Assembly: GCF_023700755.1 (NCBI RefSeq)
Contig: NZ_JAMKOJ010000006.1
Location: 1-64,000 of the forward strand
Source of the DNA: Allorhizobium sonneratiae
GTDB lineage: Bacteria; Pseudomonadota; Alphaproteobacteria; Rhizobiales; Rhizobiaceae
DNA: 64,000 nucleotides
Direction of reading: 5' to 3'
This document shows, piece by piece, positions 36,765-47,433 of this stretch (position 1 is the first letter of the stretch; every line of letters starts with the position of its first letter). The notes beneath the pieces are model-generated. The model did not search any database, was not told the DNA's origin, and worked only from the letters and a program-made list of their open reading frames with translations. The position numbers and the translations under genes are program-made.

Positions 36765-37820
36765 TTAGGGTTGGACGGGCCGGTGGCTGAGTGGCAGCTC
36801 ATCCACCGGCGGTTTGACATCTCCAAGGCTTGCCCCCGGACGATAGTCGAAAGAGAGGAATTGACCGGCCGAGGCTGTCGGCCCTTTGTTATCGAGCGCG
36901 GCAATCACCGTTCTGGCGGCCAGAACGCCCATTTCGACATTAGGGGTAACGATGGTCGCAAGCGTCGGATCGACAAGTTCGCCGATATCGATCCCGTCAA
37001 AGCCGATCACGGCAATATCGTCCGGCACGCGGCGATCCAGTTTGCGCAGCGCCTTGATCACCGCCAGCGCCAGAAGATCATTGGAGGCGAAAATAGCCGT
37101 CACACCAGGGTTTTCGACCAGAAAGCTCTGAAGCTGTGGCAATATCTCACCGGCATCACCATCAAGCTCCAGCAGATGCGGCGGCTTGCGACCGCTCGCG
37201 GTCATGATCGAGCGGAACCCTTCAAAACGCAAGCGCGCCCGCTCCGACATGCCAAAGCGCAGAGCAACGAAGCCCGCTTCATGATGACCGGCCTCGATGA
37301 GCAGTTTCCCGGCCATGGCGGCGGCAGCGATATTGTCCACCCCCACGCTTGGCCGGTCGCCCGACGGCTGATTGAACATAAGACAGTAGGGAATGGATTG
37401 CCGCTCCAGATAGTCCAGCGCCCGGCTGTTGTCCGGATTGGCCACTGTCAGCACGATGCCGTCCACCTGCTTGGCGACAAAGGTGCGCACCGCTTCGATT
37501 TCGCTTGCCTCGTCATAATTCACGCAGGCCAGCAGCATCTGATAACCGGCCTCGGCAGCAGCCTGCTGTAGTCCTTCAATGGCCATGGCGAACACCTCGT
37601 TGCGAAGCGACGGCACCAGCACGGCAAGCGAGCGTGAACGACGGCTTTGCAGCGACCGGCCAAGCTCATTGAATTCAAACCCAAGCTCAGCCGCAGCCGC
37701 CAGCACTTTTTCCCGCGTCTCAGGGCTTGCTGAACCCGACTGATTGAGGACGCGACTGACCGTGGCCACGCCACAGCCCGCCCTTTCCGCCACATCCCTG
37801 ATTGTCACCCGATCCGGCAT
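36765..37820 (-). CDS. LacI-family transcriptional regulator
   Basis: A 351-residue LacI-type regulator. The helix-turn-helix VTIRDVAERAGCGVATVSRV opens the protein, and the hinge helix follows with SRVLNQSGSASPETREKV. A periplasmic-binding-like effector domain covers about residues 62-340. The ATG at 37820 has GGGGGA upstream. It is the first gene of a six-gene minus-strand operon (regulator, binding protein, two permeases, ATPase, phosphodiesterase), and a perfect LacI-type operator lies 15 bases before its start. It probably represses the whole operon, itself included, until its sugar- or phosphate-ester-like ligand is present. Confidence 0.9.
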   Translation of the reverse strand: MPDRVTIRDVAERAGCGVATVSRVLNQSGSASPETREKVLAAAAELGFEFNELGRSLQSRRSRSLAVLVPSLRNEVFAMAIEGLQQAAAEAGYQMLLACVNYDEASEIEAVRTFVAKQVDGIVLTVANPDNSRALDYLERQSIPYCLMFNQPSGDRPSVGVDNIAAAAMAGKLLIEAGHHEAGFVALRFGMSERARLRFEGFRSIMTASGRKPPHLLELDGDAGEILPQLQSFLVENPGVTAIFASNDLLALAVIKALRKLDRRVPDDIAVIGFDGIDIGELVDPTLATIVTPNVEMGVLAARTVIAALDNKGPTASAGQFLSFDYRPGASLGDVKPPVDELPLSHRPVQP

Positions 37821-37834
37821 GGAGAATCCCCCTT

Positions 37835-37848
37835 TGGAAACGTTTCCA
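37835..37848. promoter_or_regulatory. LacI-type operator
   Basis: TGGAAACGTTTCCA is a perfect 14-base palindrome with the central CG typical of LacI/GalR/CcpA sites. It lies 15 bases upstream of the LacI gene start. Confidence 0.8.
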
Positions 37849-37896
37849 TATTGCCATTTTTCCATAACAGGCGTGTGACAGACGGGTCACGAAACG

Positions 37897-37922
37897 AAAA
37901 AACCCGACGCTTTCACGCCGGG
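37897..37922 (-). terminator. Terminator of the ligM-like gene
   Basis: Read on the minus strand, CCCGGCG-TGAAAG-CGTCGGG (37922 to 37903) is followed by TTTTTT. One G-T pair is in the stem. It ends the transcript of the demethylase gene. Confidence 0.8.
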
Positions 37923-37952
37923 CTTCAGAGTTATCACGACACGTAACGGGGA

Positions 37953-39371
37953 TTACTTCCCCTTGGTACGCCAGCTTTCGGCATAGTTTTCACGGGCTTC
38001 GCGGGCATAGGGGGTGGGCGAGATGCGCACGCGGATTTTCGCCTGCTTATGCGGCTTTTCCGTCGAGGTCTTGCCGCTGCCGCCATCCGGCTCGCCCCAG
38101 ATCAGGGTCAGCACATCGCCTTCCTTGACATCGGCATCAACGATGCCAAGCGACAGAACGCAACGCTCATTATAGGAATAACCGGCAAACATGGAGAGGC
38201 CGACCGTTTTACCATCATCATTGACGATCATGTCGGCGCTGGTGGAGGCATAATTCAGAACCGGGAAATCGATCCACTTATAGCTCTCTTCTCCCGGACG
38301 GAAAGCAGAGGCGATGACATCCACCACGTCCTCGGCATTCCACTCGAAGGTCACTTTCTTGCGATTCGTCTGGCCCTTCATCGTTTCAAGCGCGGCCTTG
38401 CCGATGAAATCCGGCTTTTTCCAACCGATATAGAAGTCATAGCCCAGTTCGAAGGGATTGACGTAGTAATCCTCGATATTGCCCGAAACGAAACTGCCGC
38501 CGATCGAGCCATTGGCCTCGTAGCTGTCGGCGCCCAGCCAGTCGCGATAGGCCGCCAGCATGCCGTCGCCGGTGTAGATGCCCGGCAGCGGCGAGGGAAT
38601 CCAGCCGGATTCGACCGTATTGGTGGAATAGGCACGGCTGCCGCAGCGCACCAGATCGACTCCTGCCTTTTGCGCCGCCTCCAGAATGCAGGAGAGAATG
38701 TAGTTCTTGTCCTCGTAAGGACCCCAGATTTCCAGTCCCGGCGCACCCGACATGCCATGGCGCAGGGCCTGCACCTTTTTCGAGCCGACATTGATCCAAT
38801 CGACATGGAAGAACTTGATCTCGGGGATCGGGCTGCCATTCATCGCTTCAAAGATCTTCGGCGCATCCGGTCCCTGGATCTGATAGCGGTAATGGGTGCG
38901 CAAGACACGCTCGCCCTCGGGCCGCGACGGCGAGCGCGGATCATGCCGGATGCGCACATTCCACTGTCCGTAAGCGGCGCAGAACATCAGCCAGTTCGAG
39001 GTCGGGGCACGACCGACGAGGATGAATTTATCCTGCCGCTCGCGAAAAATGATGTGGTCACCGATCACATGGCCGTTCGGCGTGACGGGCACGAAATGCT
39101 TGGCGCGGTTCAAACCGAAATTGGCAAAAGAATTGATGCCGTGATGGCTGAGAAACGCTTCCGCCTGCGGCCCTTCGACGATCAGTTCGTCCATATGATG
39201 CGACTGATCGAACAGCACGGCGGATTTGCGCCAGGCTTCCTGTTCGGCGCGCCAGTTGTTGAATTCCGGCGCCACCACCGGGTATACATACATGCCGATT
39301 TTGGAATTGCGCAACCGCCCGACAATATCGGGATTTTCACGCATGATGTCGCTGAGACTGGTGTTTGCCAT
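37953..39371 (-). CDS. LigM-like tetrahydrofolate-dependent O-demethylase (GcvT family)
   Basis: A 472-residue GcvT-fold protein. Stretches such as IGMYVYPVVAPEFNNWR, VLFDQSHHMDEL, FVPVTPNGHVIGD, GAPGLEIWGPYE and ESGWIPSPLPGIYTGDG closely match what I recall of LigM, the vanillate/3-O-methylgallate demethylase of Sphingobium SYK-6 (471 residues). LigM moves the methyl group of an aryl methyl ether to tetrahydrofolate. The ATG at 39371 follows GGAGGAAGG. A MetF-like reductase nearby could recycle methyl-tetrahydrofolate. The aromatic substrate here is unproven; another methyl donor is possible. Confidence 0.85.
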   Translation of the reverse strand: MANTSLSDIMRENPDIVGRLRNSKIGMYVYPVVAPEFNNWRAEQEAWRKSAVLFDQSHHMDELIVEGPQAEAFLSHHGINSFANFGLNRAKHFVPVTPNGHVIGDHIIFRERQDKFILVGRAPTSNWLMFCAAYGQWNVRIRHDPRSPSRPEGERVLRTHYRYQIQGPDAPKIFEAMNGSPIPEIKFFHVDWINVGSKKVQALRHGMSGAPGLEIWGPYEDKNYILSCILEAAQKAGVDLVRCGSRAYSTNTVESGWIPSPLPGIYTGDGMLAAYRDWLGADSYEANGSIGGSFVSGNIEDYYVNPFELGYDFYIGWKKPDFIGKAALETMKGQTNRKKVTFEWNAEDVVDVIASAFRPGEESYKWIDFPVLNYASTSADMIVNDDGKTVGLSMFAGYSYNERCVLSLGIVDADVKEGDVLTLIWGEPDGGSGKTSTEKPHKQAKIRVRISPTPYAREARENYAESWRTKGK

Positions 39372-39399
39372 TTTCCTTCCTCCAAGGCTTGTACAGGCG

Positions 39400-39409
39400 A
39401 TGTATACAT
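39400..39409. promoter_or_regulatory. GntR operator copy 1, before the ligM-like gene
   Basis: ATGTATACAT, a perfect ten-base palindrome, lies 29 bases upstream of the demethylase start. The same ten bases occur upstream of the MetF-like gene. FCD-type GntR regulators, including VanR of the vanillate pathway, use such short AT-rich palindromes. Confidence 0.7.
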
Positions 39410-39466
39410 GAATGCCCATCACGCCCGCGATTGCAAGCCTGTTTTTTGATGAAGGATCGGTCGACC

Positions 39467-40219
39467 TTATCGCTCGACCAACGCAAGACCCGGAATTTTA
39501 TCGATGAGATCGGGCTTTACATGGAAAAGATAATCGACATTGGCCCTGGCGATCCGGGCATGCTCGCGCGCCAGCGCCTCGGCGCGCGCACCTTCGCGGG
39601 CAAGGACCGCCTCGACAAGACCATGATGCTGCTCCTGAGCCCGGCGCAGCGAACGGCTGAAGGCGAGAATGCCGATGCCGGAGGGCAGAAAGGCCGATGG
39701 CGAGGCAAAGGGCAAGGCCACGGCGCGCTCCACCTCACGACGAATCACCTCACTGCCACAAGCCTGCGCCAGATGCTGATGAAACGCCTCATTGCCTTGC
39801 GCATAACGATCGAAATCGACATCATCCAGACCCGGACCGAAACATCCGTCCAGTTCATCCACAGTCCGACGCAGCGCATCGGACATATCCTGCGTCACGC
39901 CACGTTCGGCGGCAAGCCGGGCGGCAACGCCCTCCATCACACCTCTGAGTTCAATGGCATCGACCACATCGCGATAACCGAAACGGCGCACAACAAAGCC
40001 TCCATTCGGCAGGCGCTCCAGCAATCCCTCCTCTGCCAGACGCGACAGCGCCTCGCGCACCGGCGTGCGAGACATATAAAGCTTTTCAGTCAAGGAGACC
40101 TCGAAGAGCCGGCTGCCACCTGGAAATTCACCCTTGACGATCATTTCACGCAGCAAGACCACAGCCCGCCGACCATGGGTCGTCCCTTCCACCATTTGCA
40201 TCGGCCCCGCCTCATCCAT
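39467..40219 (-). CDS. GntR-family (FCD) regulator of the demethylase module
   Basis: A 250-residue regulator: winged helix about residues 12-80 (LTEKLYMSRTPVREALSRLA recognition region) and FCD domain about 88-225, with probable metal-site histidines in EAFHQHLAQ and EQHHGLVE. It lies between the LigM-like gene (same strand, 95 bases downstream) and the MetF-like gene (divergent). The same operator palindrome stands before both neighbours. It probably represses them until the aromatic substrate is present, like VanR for vanillate genes. Confidence 0.85.
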   Translation of the reverse strand: MDEAGPMQMVEGTTHGRRAVVLLREMIVKGEFPGGSRLFEVSLTEKLYMSRTPVREALSRLAEEGLLERLPNGGFVVRRFGYRDVVDAIELRGVMEGVAARLAAERGVTQDMSDALRRTVDELDGCFGPGLDDVDFDRYAQGNEAFHQHLAQACGSEVIRREVERAVALPFASPSAFLPSGIGILAFSRSLRRAQEQHHGLVEAVLAREGARAEALAREHARIARANVDYLFHVKPDLIDKIPGLALVER

Positions 40220-40325
40220 GATGTATTCTTCTGAATTTGAATGTCAGAATATACGCCAGAGCGGAGTGGCTTTCCAAGGCAATTTTGGCCTGACAAGAAC
40301 GATCTTGCGCAGCTTAACGTTCAAG

Positions 40326-40335
40326 ATGTATACAT
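40326..40335. promoter_or_regulatory. GntR operator copy 2, before the metF-like gene
   Basis: A second ATGTATACAT palindrome, identical to the one at 39400-39409, lies 22 bases upstream of the MetF-like start. A longer dyad TTCTGA-N9-TCAGAA at 40229-40249 lies next to the GntR gene start and may be a further site. Confidence 0.7.
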
Positions 40336-40357
40336 AAACCAGGAAGAGGAGTGCGCC

Positions 40358-41257
40358 ATGGCCTTCATGAACTTCGAGGATGATACCGCCAGTCTGCCGC
40401 GTGATAGCGGTCGCGCCAATCTTCATAGCGGCTGGTCGATTGAGGTCATGCCACGCACGGCGGCAAAAATTTCCGATTTCAAGCCGATCCTGCCGGAAAA
40501 AACGCGCATCTATATCGCCCATATCGGAGGAACACCGATCGATGACATGGTGGAGACGGCGAGACGTCTGAGACAAGACGGCTTTGCCGTCATGCCACAT
40601 CTACCCGCCCGCGCCATTGCCGACCGAACCATGCTGGAGCTCTGGCTTAACCGGTATCGCAGCGAAGCCGATGTGACCGAGGCCCTGCTGCTGGGCGGCG
40701 GCGATTCCCGCCCCGCCGGAGATTTCGATAGCAGTATTCAGATGATCGAAACCGGGTTCTTCGATCGTTTCGGTTTCAAACGACTGCACGTGGCCGGCCA
40801 CCCGGAAGGCAGCCGTGATATAGACAAGGACGGCTCAACCCGTAATGTTGATCAGTCTCTGCTATGGAAAACCGGTTTTGCCAGCCGAACCGATGCCGCC
40901 ATGGCCATCGTCACCCAATTTGCCTTCGATGCGCAGCCGGTGATCGACTGGAGCGAGCGCATCCGCGATCTCGGCGTGACCTTGCCCATCCATGTCGGGC
41001 TGGCTGGCCCGGCCAAATTGAAGACCTTGTTGCAATATGCCGTCACCTGCGGGGTTGGCCCCTCACTCAAGGTGTTGCAGAAACGGGCGCTCGATGTCAC
41101 ACGCCTGCTTTCGCCCTACGAGCCAACCGAGGTTGCCGATCACCTCATGGCCTACAAGAACAGCCATCCCGACAGCCTGATCAGCCAGTTTCATCTTTTT
41201 CCGCTAGGCGGCATCGTTGCCGCTGTCGAATGGGCGCGCCGTCAGGCCGCTATTTGA
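40358..41257 (+). CDS. Methylenetetrahydrofolate reductase-like protein
   Basis: A 299-residue MetF-type TIM barrel. Family-like features include a near N-terminal SIEVMPRTAAKISDF segment, GGTPIDDMVETA, LLLGGGDSRPAGDF, HVAGHPEGSRD, the TQFAFD motif that contacts FAD and folate, and PIHVGLAGPAKL. It interconverts 5-methyl- and 5,10-methylene-tetrahydrofolate. The ATG at 40358 follows GGAAGAGGAG; the longer upstream frame covers the operator and is not coding. Together with the LigM-like demethylase it can return the methyl group to the one-carbon pool, as in the ligM-metF cluster of SYK-6. The 3' end overlaps the convergent oxyR gene by 16 bases. Confidence 0.85.
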   Translation: MAFMNFEDDTASLPRDSGRANLHSGWSIEVMPRTAAKISDFKPILPEKTRIYIAHIGGTPIDDMVETARRLRQDGFAVMPHLPARAIADRTMLELWLNRYRSEADVTEALLLGGGDSRPAGDFDSSIQMIETGFFDRFGFKRLHVAGHPEGSRDIDKDGSTRNVDQSLLWKTGFASRTDAAMAIVTQFAFDAQPVIDWSERIRDLGVTLPIHVGLAGPAKLKTLLQYAVTCGVGPSLKVLQKRALDVTRLLSPYEPTEVADHLMAYKNSHPDSLISQFHLFPLGGIVAAVEWARRQAAI

Positions 41258-42162
41258 GCAGCAGCCGCGCGCGCCTTTTCTGCCGAACTGCGCACCACGG
41301 CGGCGATCTCTTCCAACTGCCGGGCAAAAGGGGTGTTTCTGCGCCACACCATGCCAATCGTGCGCGAAGGCTGCGGTTCCTCGAAACGGGCAATCGAGAC
41401 ATCGGCCAGCCGCGTTTCCACTGAAACGGCGATCTCGGGAATAAGCGTCAGGCCAATTCCGGCCGCCACCATCTGCACAAGCGTTGACAAAGAGCTGCCA
41501 TCCAGAAGCTCCCGTGGCCTGACCGCCTCCATGTTGCAGAAGGATAAGGCCTGTTCGCGAAAGCAATGCCCCTCCTCCAGCAGCAAAAGCCGCATCTCCT
41601 TGAGCTTGTCTGGATGAGGAACAGGTTTCACCCTGTCCTCCTGTGGCCGCACCAGCAGGAAATTTTCTTCCATAAGCGGCATTTCTACCAGAGACGGCTC
41701 CGAAACCGGCAAGGCGACAATGGCGGTCTCCAGCCGTCCATCCATCAATTCATGCAGCAGTTTGGAGGTGACGGATTCGCGCAGATGCAGCTCCAGTCCG
41801 GCATGGGTCCGGTTCAGGCTGGCGATCATCATCGGCAGAACATAAGGCGCAATCGTCGGAATGATACCGATCCTCAGCCTCCCGACCAGCGTTTGCCGCG
41901 ACGCCCGCGCCAGATCGGCCAGATCGTCGACCGACCTTAAAATATCGCGAGCCCGGCGGGCAAATTCCTCGCCGAAAGGGCTGAGCCGCACCTGGCGCAT
42001 ACCACGCTCAAGCAACTCGACCCCCAGCGCCTCCTCCAGTTCCTTGATCTGCACCGAAAGCGCCGGTTGCGAGATTGAACAGTCTTCCGCCGCCCGTCCG
42101 AAATGGTTGAGCCTCGCTAGCGCCTCAAAATAACGCAATTGTCGCAAAGTCAGGTTTATCAT
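41242..42162 (-). CDS. oxyR: Hydrogen peroxide sensor OxyR
   Basis: A 306-residue LysR-type regulator. The winged helix is at about residues 5-62. The redox pair Cys200 and Cys209 sits in EEGHCFREQALSFCNM, matching Cys199 and Cys208 of E. coli OxyR. Peroxide forms a disulfide between them and activates transcription. It is divergent from katG across a 94-bp gap, the classic rhizobial arrangement, and so controls katG and probably itself. The length is normal. Confidence 0.95.
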   Translation of the reverse strand: MINLTLRQLRYFEALARLNHFGRAAEDCSISQPALSVQIKELEEALGVELLERGMRQVRLSPFGEEFARRARDILRSVDDLADLARASRQTLVGRLRIGIIPTIAPYVLPMMIASLNRTHAGLELHLRESVTSKLLHELMDGRLETAIVALPVSEPSLVEMPLMEENFLLVRPQEDRVKPVPHPDKLKEMRLLLLEEGHCFREQALSFCNMEAVRPRELLDGSSLSTLVQMVAAGIGLTLIPEIAVSVETRLADVSIARFEEPQPSRTIGMVWRRNTPFARQLEEIAAVVRSSAEKARAAAAQIAA

Positions 42163-44476
<2,314 letters not shown>

Positions 44477-44487
44477 TCTTCACGAAC

Positions 44488-44542
44488 TCATATCATGCCG
44501 CATCTCTGCCTCTCATCCCACAAGCAAAGTGGCATGATATGA
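44488..44542. repeat. Long inverted repeat after katG
   Basis: TCATATCATGCC (44488-44499) and GGCATGATATGA (44531-44542) are exact complements with a 31-base loop, ten bases after the katG stop and just before its terminator. Probably part of the katG 3' untranslated region. Confidence 0.6.
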
Positions 44543-44548
44543 TCTGGA

Positions 44549-44586
44549 AACCTGCCCGGCCCCTCACGAGTCGGGCAGGTTTTTTT
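44549..44586 (+). terminator. Terminator of katG
   Basis: AACCTGCCCG (44549-44558) pairs with CGGGCAGGTT (44572-44581), a ten-base stem with a 13-base loop followed by a run of T up to 44586. Confidence 0.88.
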
Positions 44587-45011
44587 GTCGCAACGTGGCA
44601 TGGCCGTCCCGGATACGCAGCCCCCTTGCCATCATTTTGTTCCACAAGCGTGACTCCGGATTAATTTGTTCAGCACCTTGACAAATAGGCTGCCCTGTTT
44701 GTACCGTTAGACATCGTTGACCGATATGAACGGAAATCGCGATGGTCATCAGAGGGGAAAAACGGCATTGGCTCGACGCTGGGAAAGGTCTTTCTGGCTT
44801 CACAGGCACGAATAGAGTTTTGGCGGAAAGAGCAGAAACCGGCTTTGCCGAAAAAACCTATGAAGACAAGGTCAATTCAGCGCCATTCGACGCCGATACC
44901 AGCCTGACAGACGACCCTGTTTGCCCAAACGAAGGGGCACATGTCGATGGTGCCGACCATCGACATGGATCCGAAAAAACTCTTCACGCCGCGAACACAA
45001 GCCGGGCAGCA
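44587..45011. other. 425-bp gap without a convincing gene
   Basis: Open frames here are short or antisense and match nothing I know. One feature stands out: CATGTCGATGGT (44940-44951) and ACCATCGACATG (44956-44967), an exact 12-base stem with a four-base loop, 45 bases past the 3' end of the acetyltransferase gene. It has no T run on either strand. Confidence 0.5.
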
Positions 45012-45626
45012 TCAGCCGTTCAATTTCATGGCGAAAATCACATTGCCATCGCGGCTCAGATCCTCAAATCCGATATGGCGATAAAAACCCTTGGCGCGTT
45101 CATTCAGAGGGTGAACGCCAAGGTGAACACCGGCCACACCATGGCTTTTCAAGGCGTTCAATTCAGCCTCAATCATTTTGCGGCCCCAGCCGGAAGACTG
45201 CGCCTCTTCGACAATATTGATATGAAGGTGAGCCGGATAGTCCTTGAGCAGCCAGCCTTTCGTTCTTTCCGGCGCATGAATGCGCGCAAGTGCCATTTCA
45301 TCCAGCGGTCGGCTCGGCGCAATTGTCTTGAGCTCCTCGCGCACATAAGGCCACCATTCGGCATCGAGCCGGTCGAGGAAGGCTCCCGTATCCGGAGCGC
45401 CGATGACATAGCCGACGGCCTTGTCGCCATCGGCAAGAATGAAGGCAAAATCCGGCTCGAACTGTCCATAGGGTGCCGCCCAGATAAACCCCGGCAGGCG
45501 AGCATCGCTGAACAACGCCGTTGCGTCTTTTCCACCATCCGCCGTTCTCAGGCAGATATCGAACAAAGCCGGCATATCCGCCTCAGCCAGCGGACGAAGA
45601 AAGAGTCTGGAAGAGAAATGGCTCAT
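45012..45626 (-). CDS. GNAT-family N-acetyltransferase
   Basis: A 204-residue GNAT-fold protein. The acetyl-CoA-binding region is seen in the LHINIVEEAQSSGWGRKMIE stretch (residues about 133-152) and the late GFYRHIGFEDLSRDG. It resembles the acetyltransferase-like domains related to the C-terminal part of O-GlcNAcase. The substrate is unknown. It stands alone on the minus strand between katG and a sugar transporter, with no operon partner. Confidence 0.8.
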   Translation of the reverse strand: MSHFSSRLFLRPLAEADMPALFDICLRTADGGKDATALFSDARLPGFIWAAPYGQFEPDFAFILADGDKAVGYVIGAPDTGAFLDRLDAEWWPYVREELKTIAPSRPLDEMALARIHAPERTKGWLLKDYPAHLHINIVEEAQSSGWGRKMIEAELNALKSHGVAGVHLGVHPLNERAKGFYRHIGFEDLSRDGNVIFAMKLNG

Positions 45627-45778
45627 CTGATGGGTCCTTATCGCGCGGATGGTAAGAGCAAGTCTGGCAGGTTTTCATCCTTGTACCGGTCGCAAAACCT
45701 ATGGCACGCCGGGAAAGATCAAATCGGGAAACCTCTGAATCAATAAGTTGACTACAATAAAAAGGGAGGATGTAAAAT

Positions 45779-45832
45779 ATGAAAAACCAAAAATTCGAGA
45801 AAAAAACTGGAATAAAATTCCAATTGAAATAA
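45779..45832 (+). CDS. Possible 17-residue leader peptide
   Basis: A tiny frame encoding MKNQKFEKKTGIKFQLK, preceded by GGGAGGA eight bases upstream. It is rich in lysine codons and its base composition is unlike neighbouring genes. Just downstream is a hairpin, then the sugar-binding-protein gene. It could be a leader peptide or mere chance. A TAAAAT at 45773-45778 could instead be a -10 box, in which case this frame would not be transcribed whole. Confidence 0.25.
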   Translation: MKNQKFEKKTGIKFQLK

Positions 45833-45847
45833 ACTCCGGACAAGATT

Positions 45848-45892
45848 TTCGATATAATCCATAAAAATACTCATGGATAAATCTATATCGAA
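45848..45892. repeat. AT-rich hairpin upstream of sugar-binding-protein gene
   Basis: TTCGATATA (45848-45856) pairs with TATATCGAA (45884-45892), and inside it ATCCAT pairs with ATGGAT, giving about 15 base pairs with a small bulge. It may be an operator or leader structure. Confidence 0.45.
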
Positions 45893-46069
45893 TATAATTG
45901 GACAAAAGTGAGAATTTTTCATTTAGATTTTGCCTTTTCTTGCAAGATAAAGAAGGCAAAATTAGGAAAATTTCTGCGGCAAAACTGTCAGTGAATACAG
46001 ACGCCCCGTCCAAAGGTTCGGATGTGAAAGAGAACAACAAGAACGGGTTAACTTCAGAAGGGTCAGACC

Positions 46070-47410
46070 ATGCTTACCAATTTCCTGATGCGCAAGACAT
46101 CGTCCTTGCGGGCAAAAGCAAACGTTTCGACAGCGCTGGCCGTGGTGGCTTTCGCGGCACTTTCCCAGGCAGCCTCCGCCGCTGATCTGCCGGTCTGGGA
46201 CGATTACACCTATGAGGGCCAGAGCGCCGTCATGCAGACGCTGAACAAGAATTTCGAGGCCGCCCATCCGGGCGTGACCATCAAGCGCACCCAGCGCACC
46301 TTCGACGACATGGCGCTGACGCTGAAGCTGGCCGTTTCCGCCGGTGACGGCCCGATGGTGACCAAGGTCAATCAGGGCGCGGGCGACATGGGCCTGATGG
46401 TCAAGGAACATCTGCTGGAGCCGGTCGATCCCTATATTGCCAAATATGGCTGGGACAAGCGCCAGTCCGACAGCATTCTGGCCCGCGACCGCTGGTCGGA
46501 CAAGGGCGATTTCGGCACCGGCAAGACCTATGGCATTTCCGGCTTGGGCGAAATGGTCGGCCTGTTTTACAATGAGAAACTGCTTAAAGACGCAGGCGTT
46601 TCCCTGCCGCTCAAGAATTTCGATGATTTTCTCGCTGCCCTCGATAAGCTGAAGGCCAAGGGCATCACGCCAATCACCATGGGCACGTCGAAACAGCATC
46701 TGGCGCTGCATCTGATTGCGGCCATCGCCCAGGCGCATATCGATGCCAAGGACCGCAAATCGCTGGACGACCTGATCTATGGCCGCGGCGGCAGCTGGAA
46801 AACACCGGGCAATCTCGAAACCGCAAAACTGGTGCAGCATTGGGCCAAGGATGGTTATTTCACGCCCGGCTATCAGGGCATTTCCGGCGATGACGCCGTG
46901 CAGCTCTTCATTGCCGGACAGTCTGCCTTCCTCGTTTCAGGCACCTGGTATTTCGGCGACGTCAAGACCAATCCCGATATCCATTTCATGGCTATCCCCG
47001 CCCCGAAGGGCGTCAAGGACCCGCTGACGGTCGGCGGCGTCGATCTCGCCTGGGCGATTACCTCGCTCGCCAAGGATCAGGCCTCTAAGGATCTGGCCGG
47101 TCAGTATATCGATTACATGGTCTCGCCGGAAGCCGCCGTGGAATGGGCAAAGGCAGGCTATCTGCCGTCCACGGCGCTGCCCGCCAATGCCGATATCAAG
47201 CTGCCGCAGTTGCTCTCCGAAGGCATTGCCATGTGGAAGACCCTCAATGCAGAAAATGCCATCGGTCATTATCCTGACTGGGCAAGCCCCACCATGCTGA
47301 AGACCTTCGATGACAATACGCCGAAACTTATGGCCAATGACGAGACGCCAGAAGCGTTCGTTGCTGCGCTCGACAAGGATTATTCCGCCTATCTGGCCAG
47401 CAAGAAATAA
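46070..47410 (+). CDS. Sugar ABC transporter substrate-binding protein
   Basis: A 446-residue family 1 extracellular solute-binding protein. The signal peptide runs to about residue 38 and ends in ASA before ADLPVWDDYT. The GISGLGEMVGLFYNEKLLKDAG segment is typical of carbohydrate binders. AGAAGGG precedes the ATG. It is followed by two permeases but no ATPase, so it must share an ATPase encoded elsewhere, as in MsmK/UgpC-dependent systems. The sugar is not identifiable from sequence alone. Confidence 0.88.
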   Translation: MLTNFLMRKTSSLRAKANVSTALAVVAFAALSQAASAADLPVWDDYTYEGQSAVMQTLNKNFEAAHPGVTIKRTQRTFDDMALTLKLAVSAGDGPMVTKVNQGAGDMGLMVKEHLLEPVDPYIAKYGWDKRQSDSILARDRWSDKGDFGTGKTYGISGLGEMVGLFYNEKLLKDAGVSLPLKNFDDFLAALDKLKAKGITPITMGTSKQHLALHLIAAIAQAHIDAKDRKSLDDLIYGRGGSWKTPGNLETAKLVQHWAKDGYFTPGYQGISGDDAVQLFIAGQSAFLVSGTWYFGDVKTNPDIHFMAIPAPKGVKDPLTVGGVDLAWAITSLAKDQASKDLAGQYIDYMVSPEAAVEWAKAGYLPSTALPANADIKLPQLLSEGIAMWKTLNAENAIGHYPDWASPTMLKTFDDNTPKLMANDETPEAFVAALDKDYSAYLASKK

Positions 47411-47433
47411 CGGCTTTCCACTGCCTTTTATAC

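Larger units (their letters stand above)
45627..46069. other. 443-bp AT-rich promoter region of the sugar transporter
   Basis: From about 45740 to 45960 the sequence is markedly AT-rich compared with its neighbours. It contains a possible -35 TTGACT at 45748-45753, a tiny open frame with a good ribosome site (listed separately) and an extended hairpin at 45848-45892. I see no normal-size gene. It probably holds the promoter and leader of the sugar transporter operon. Confidence 0.5.
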
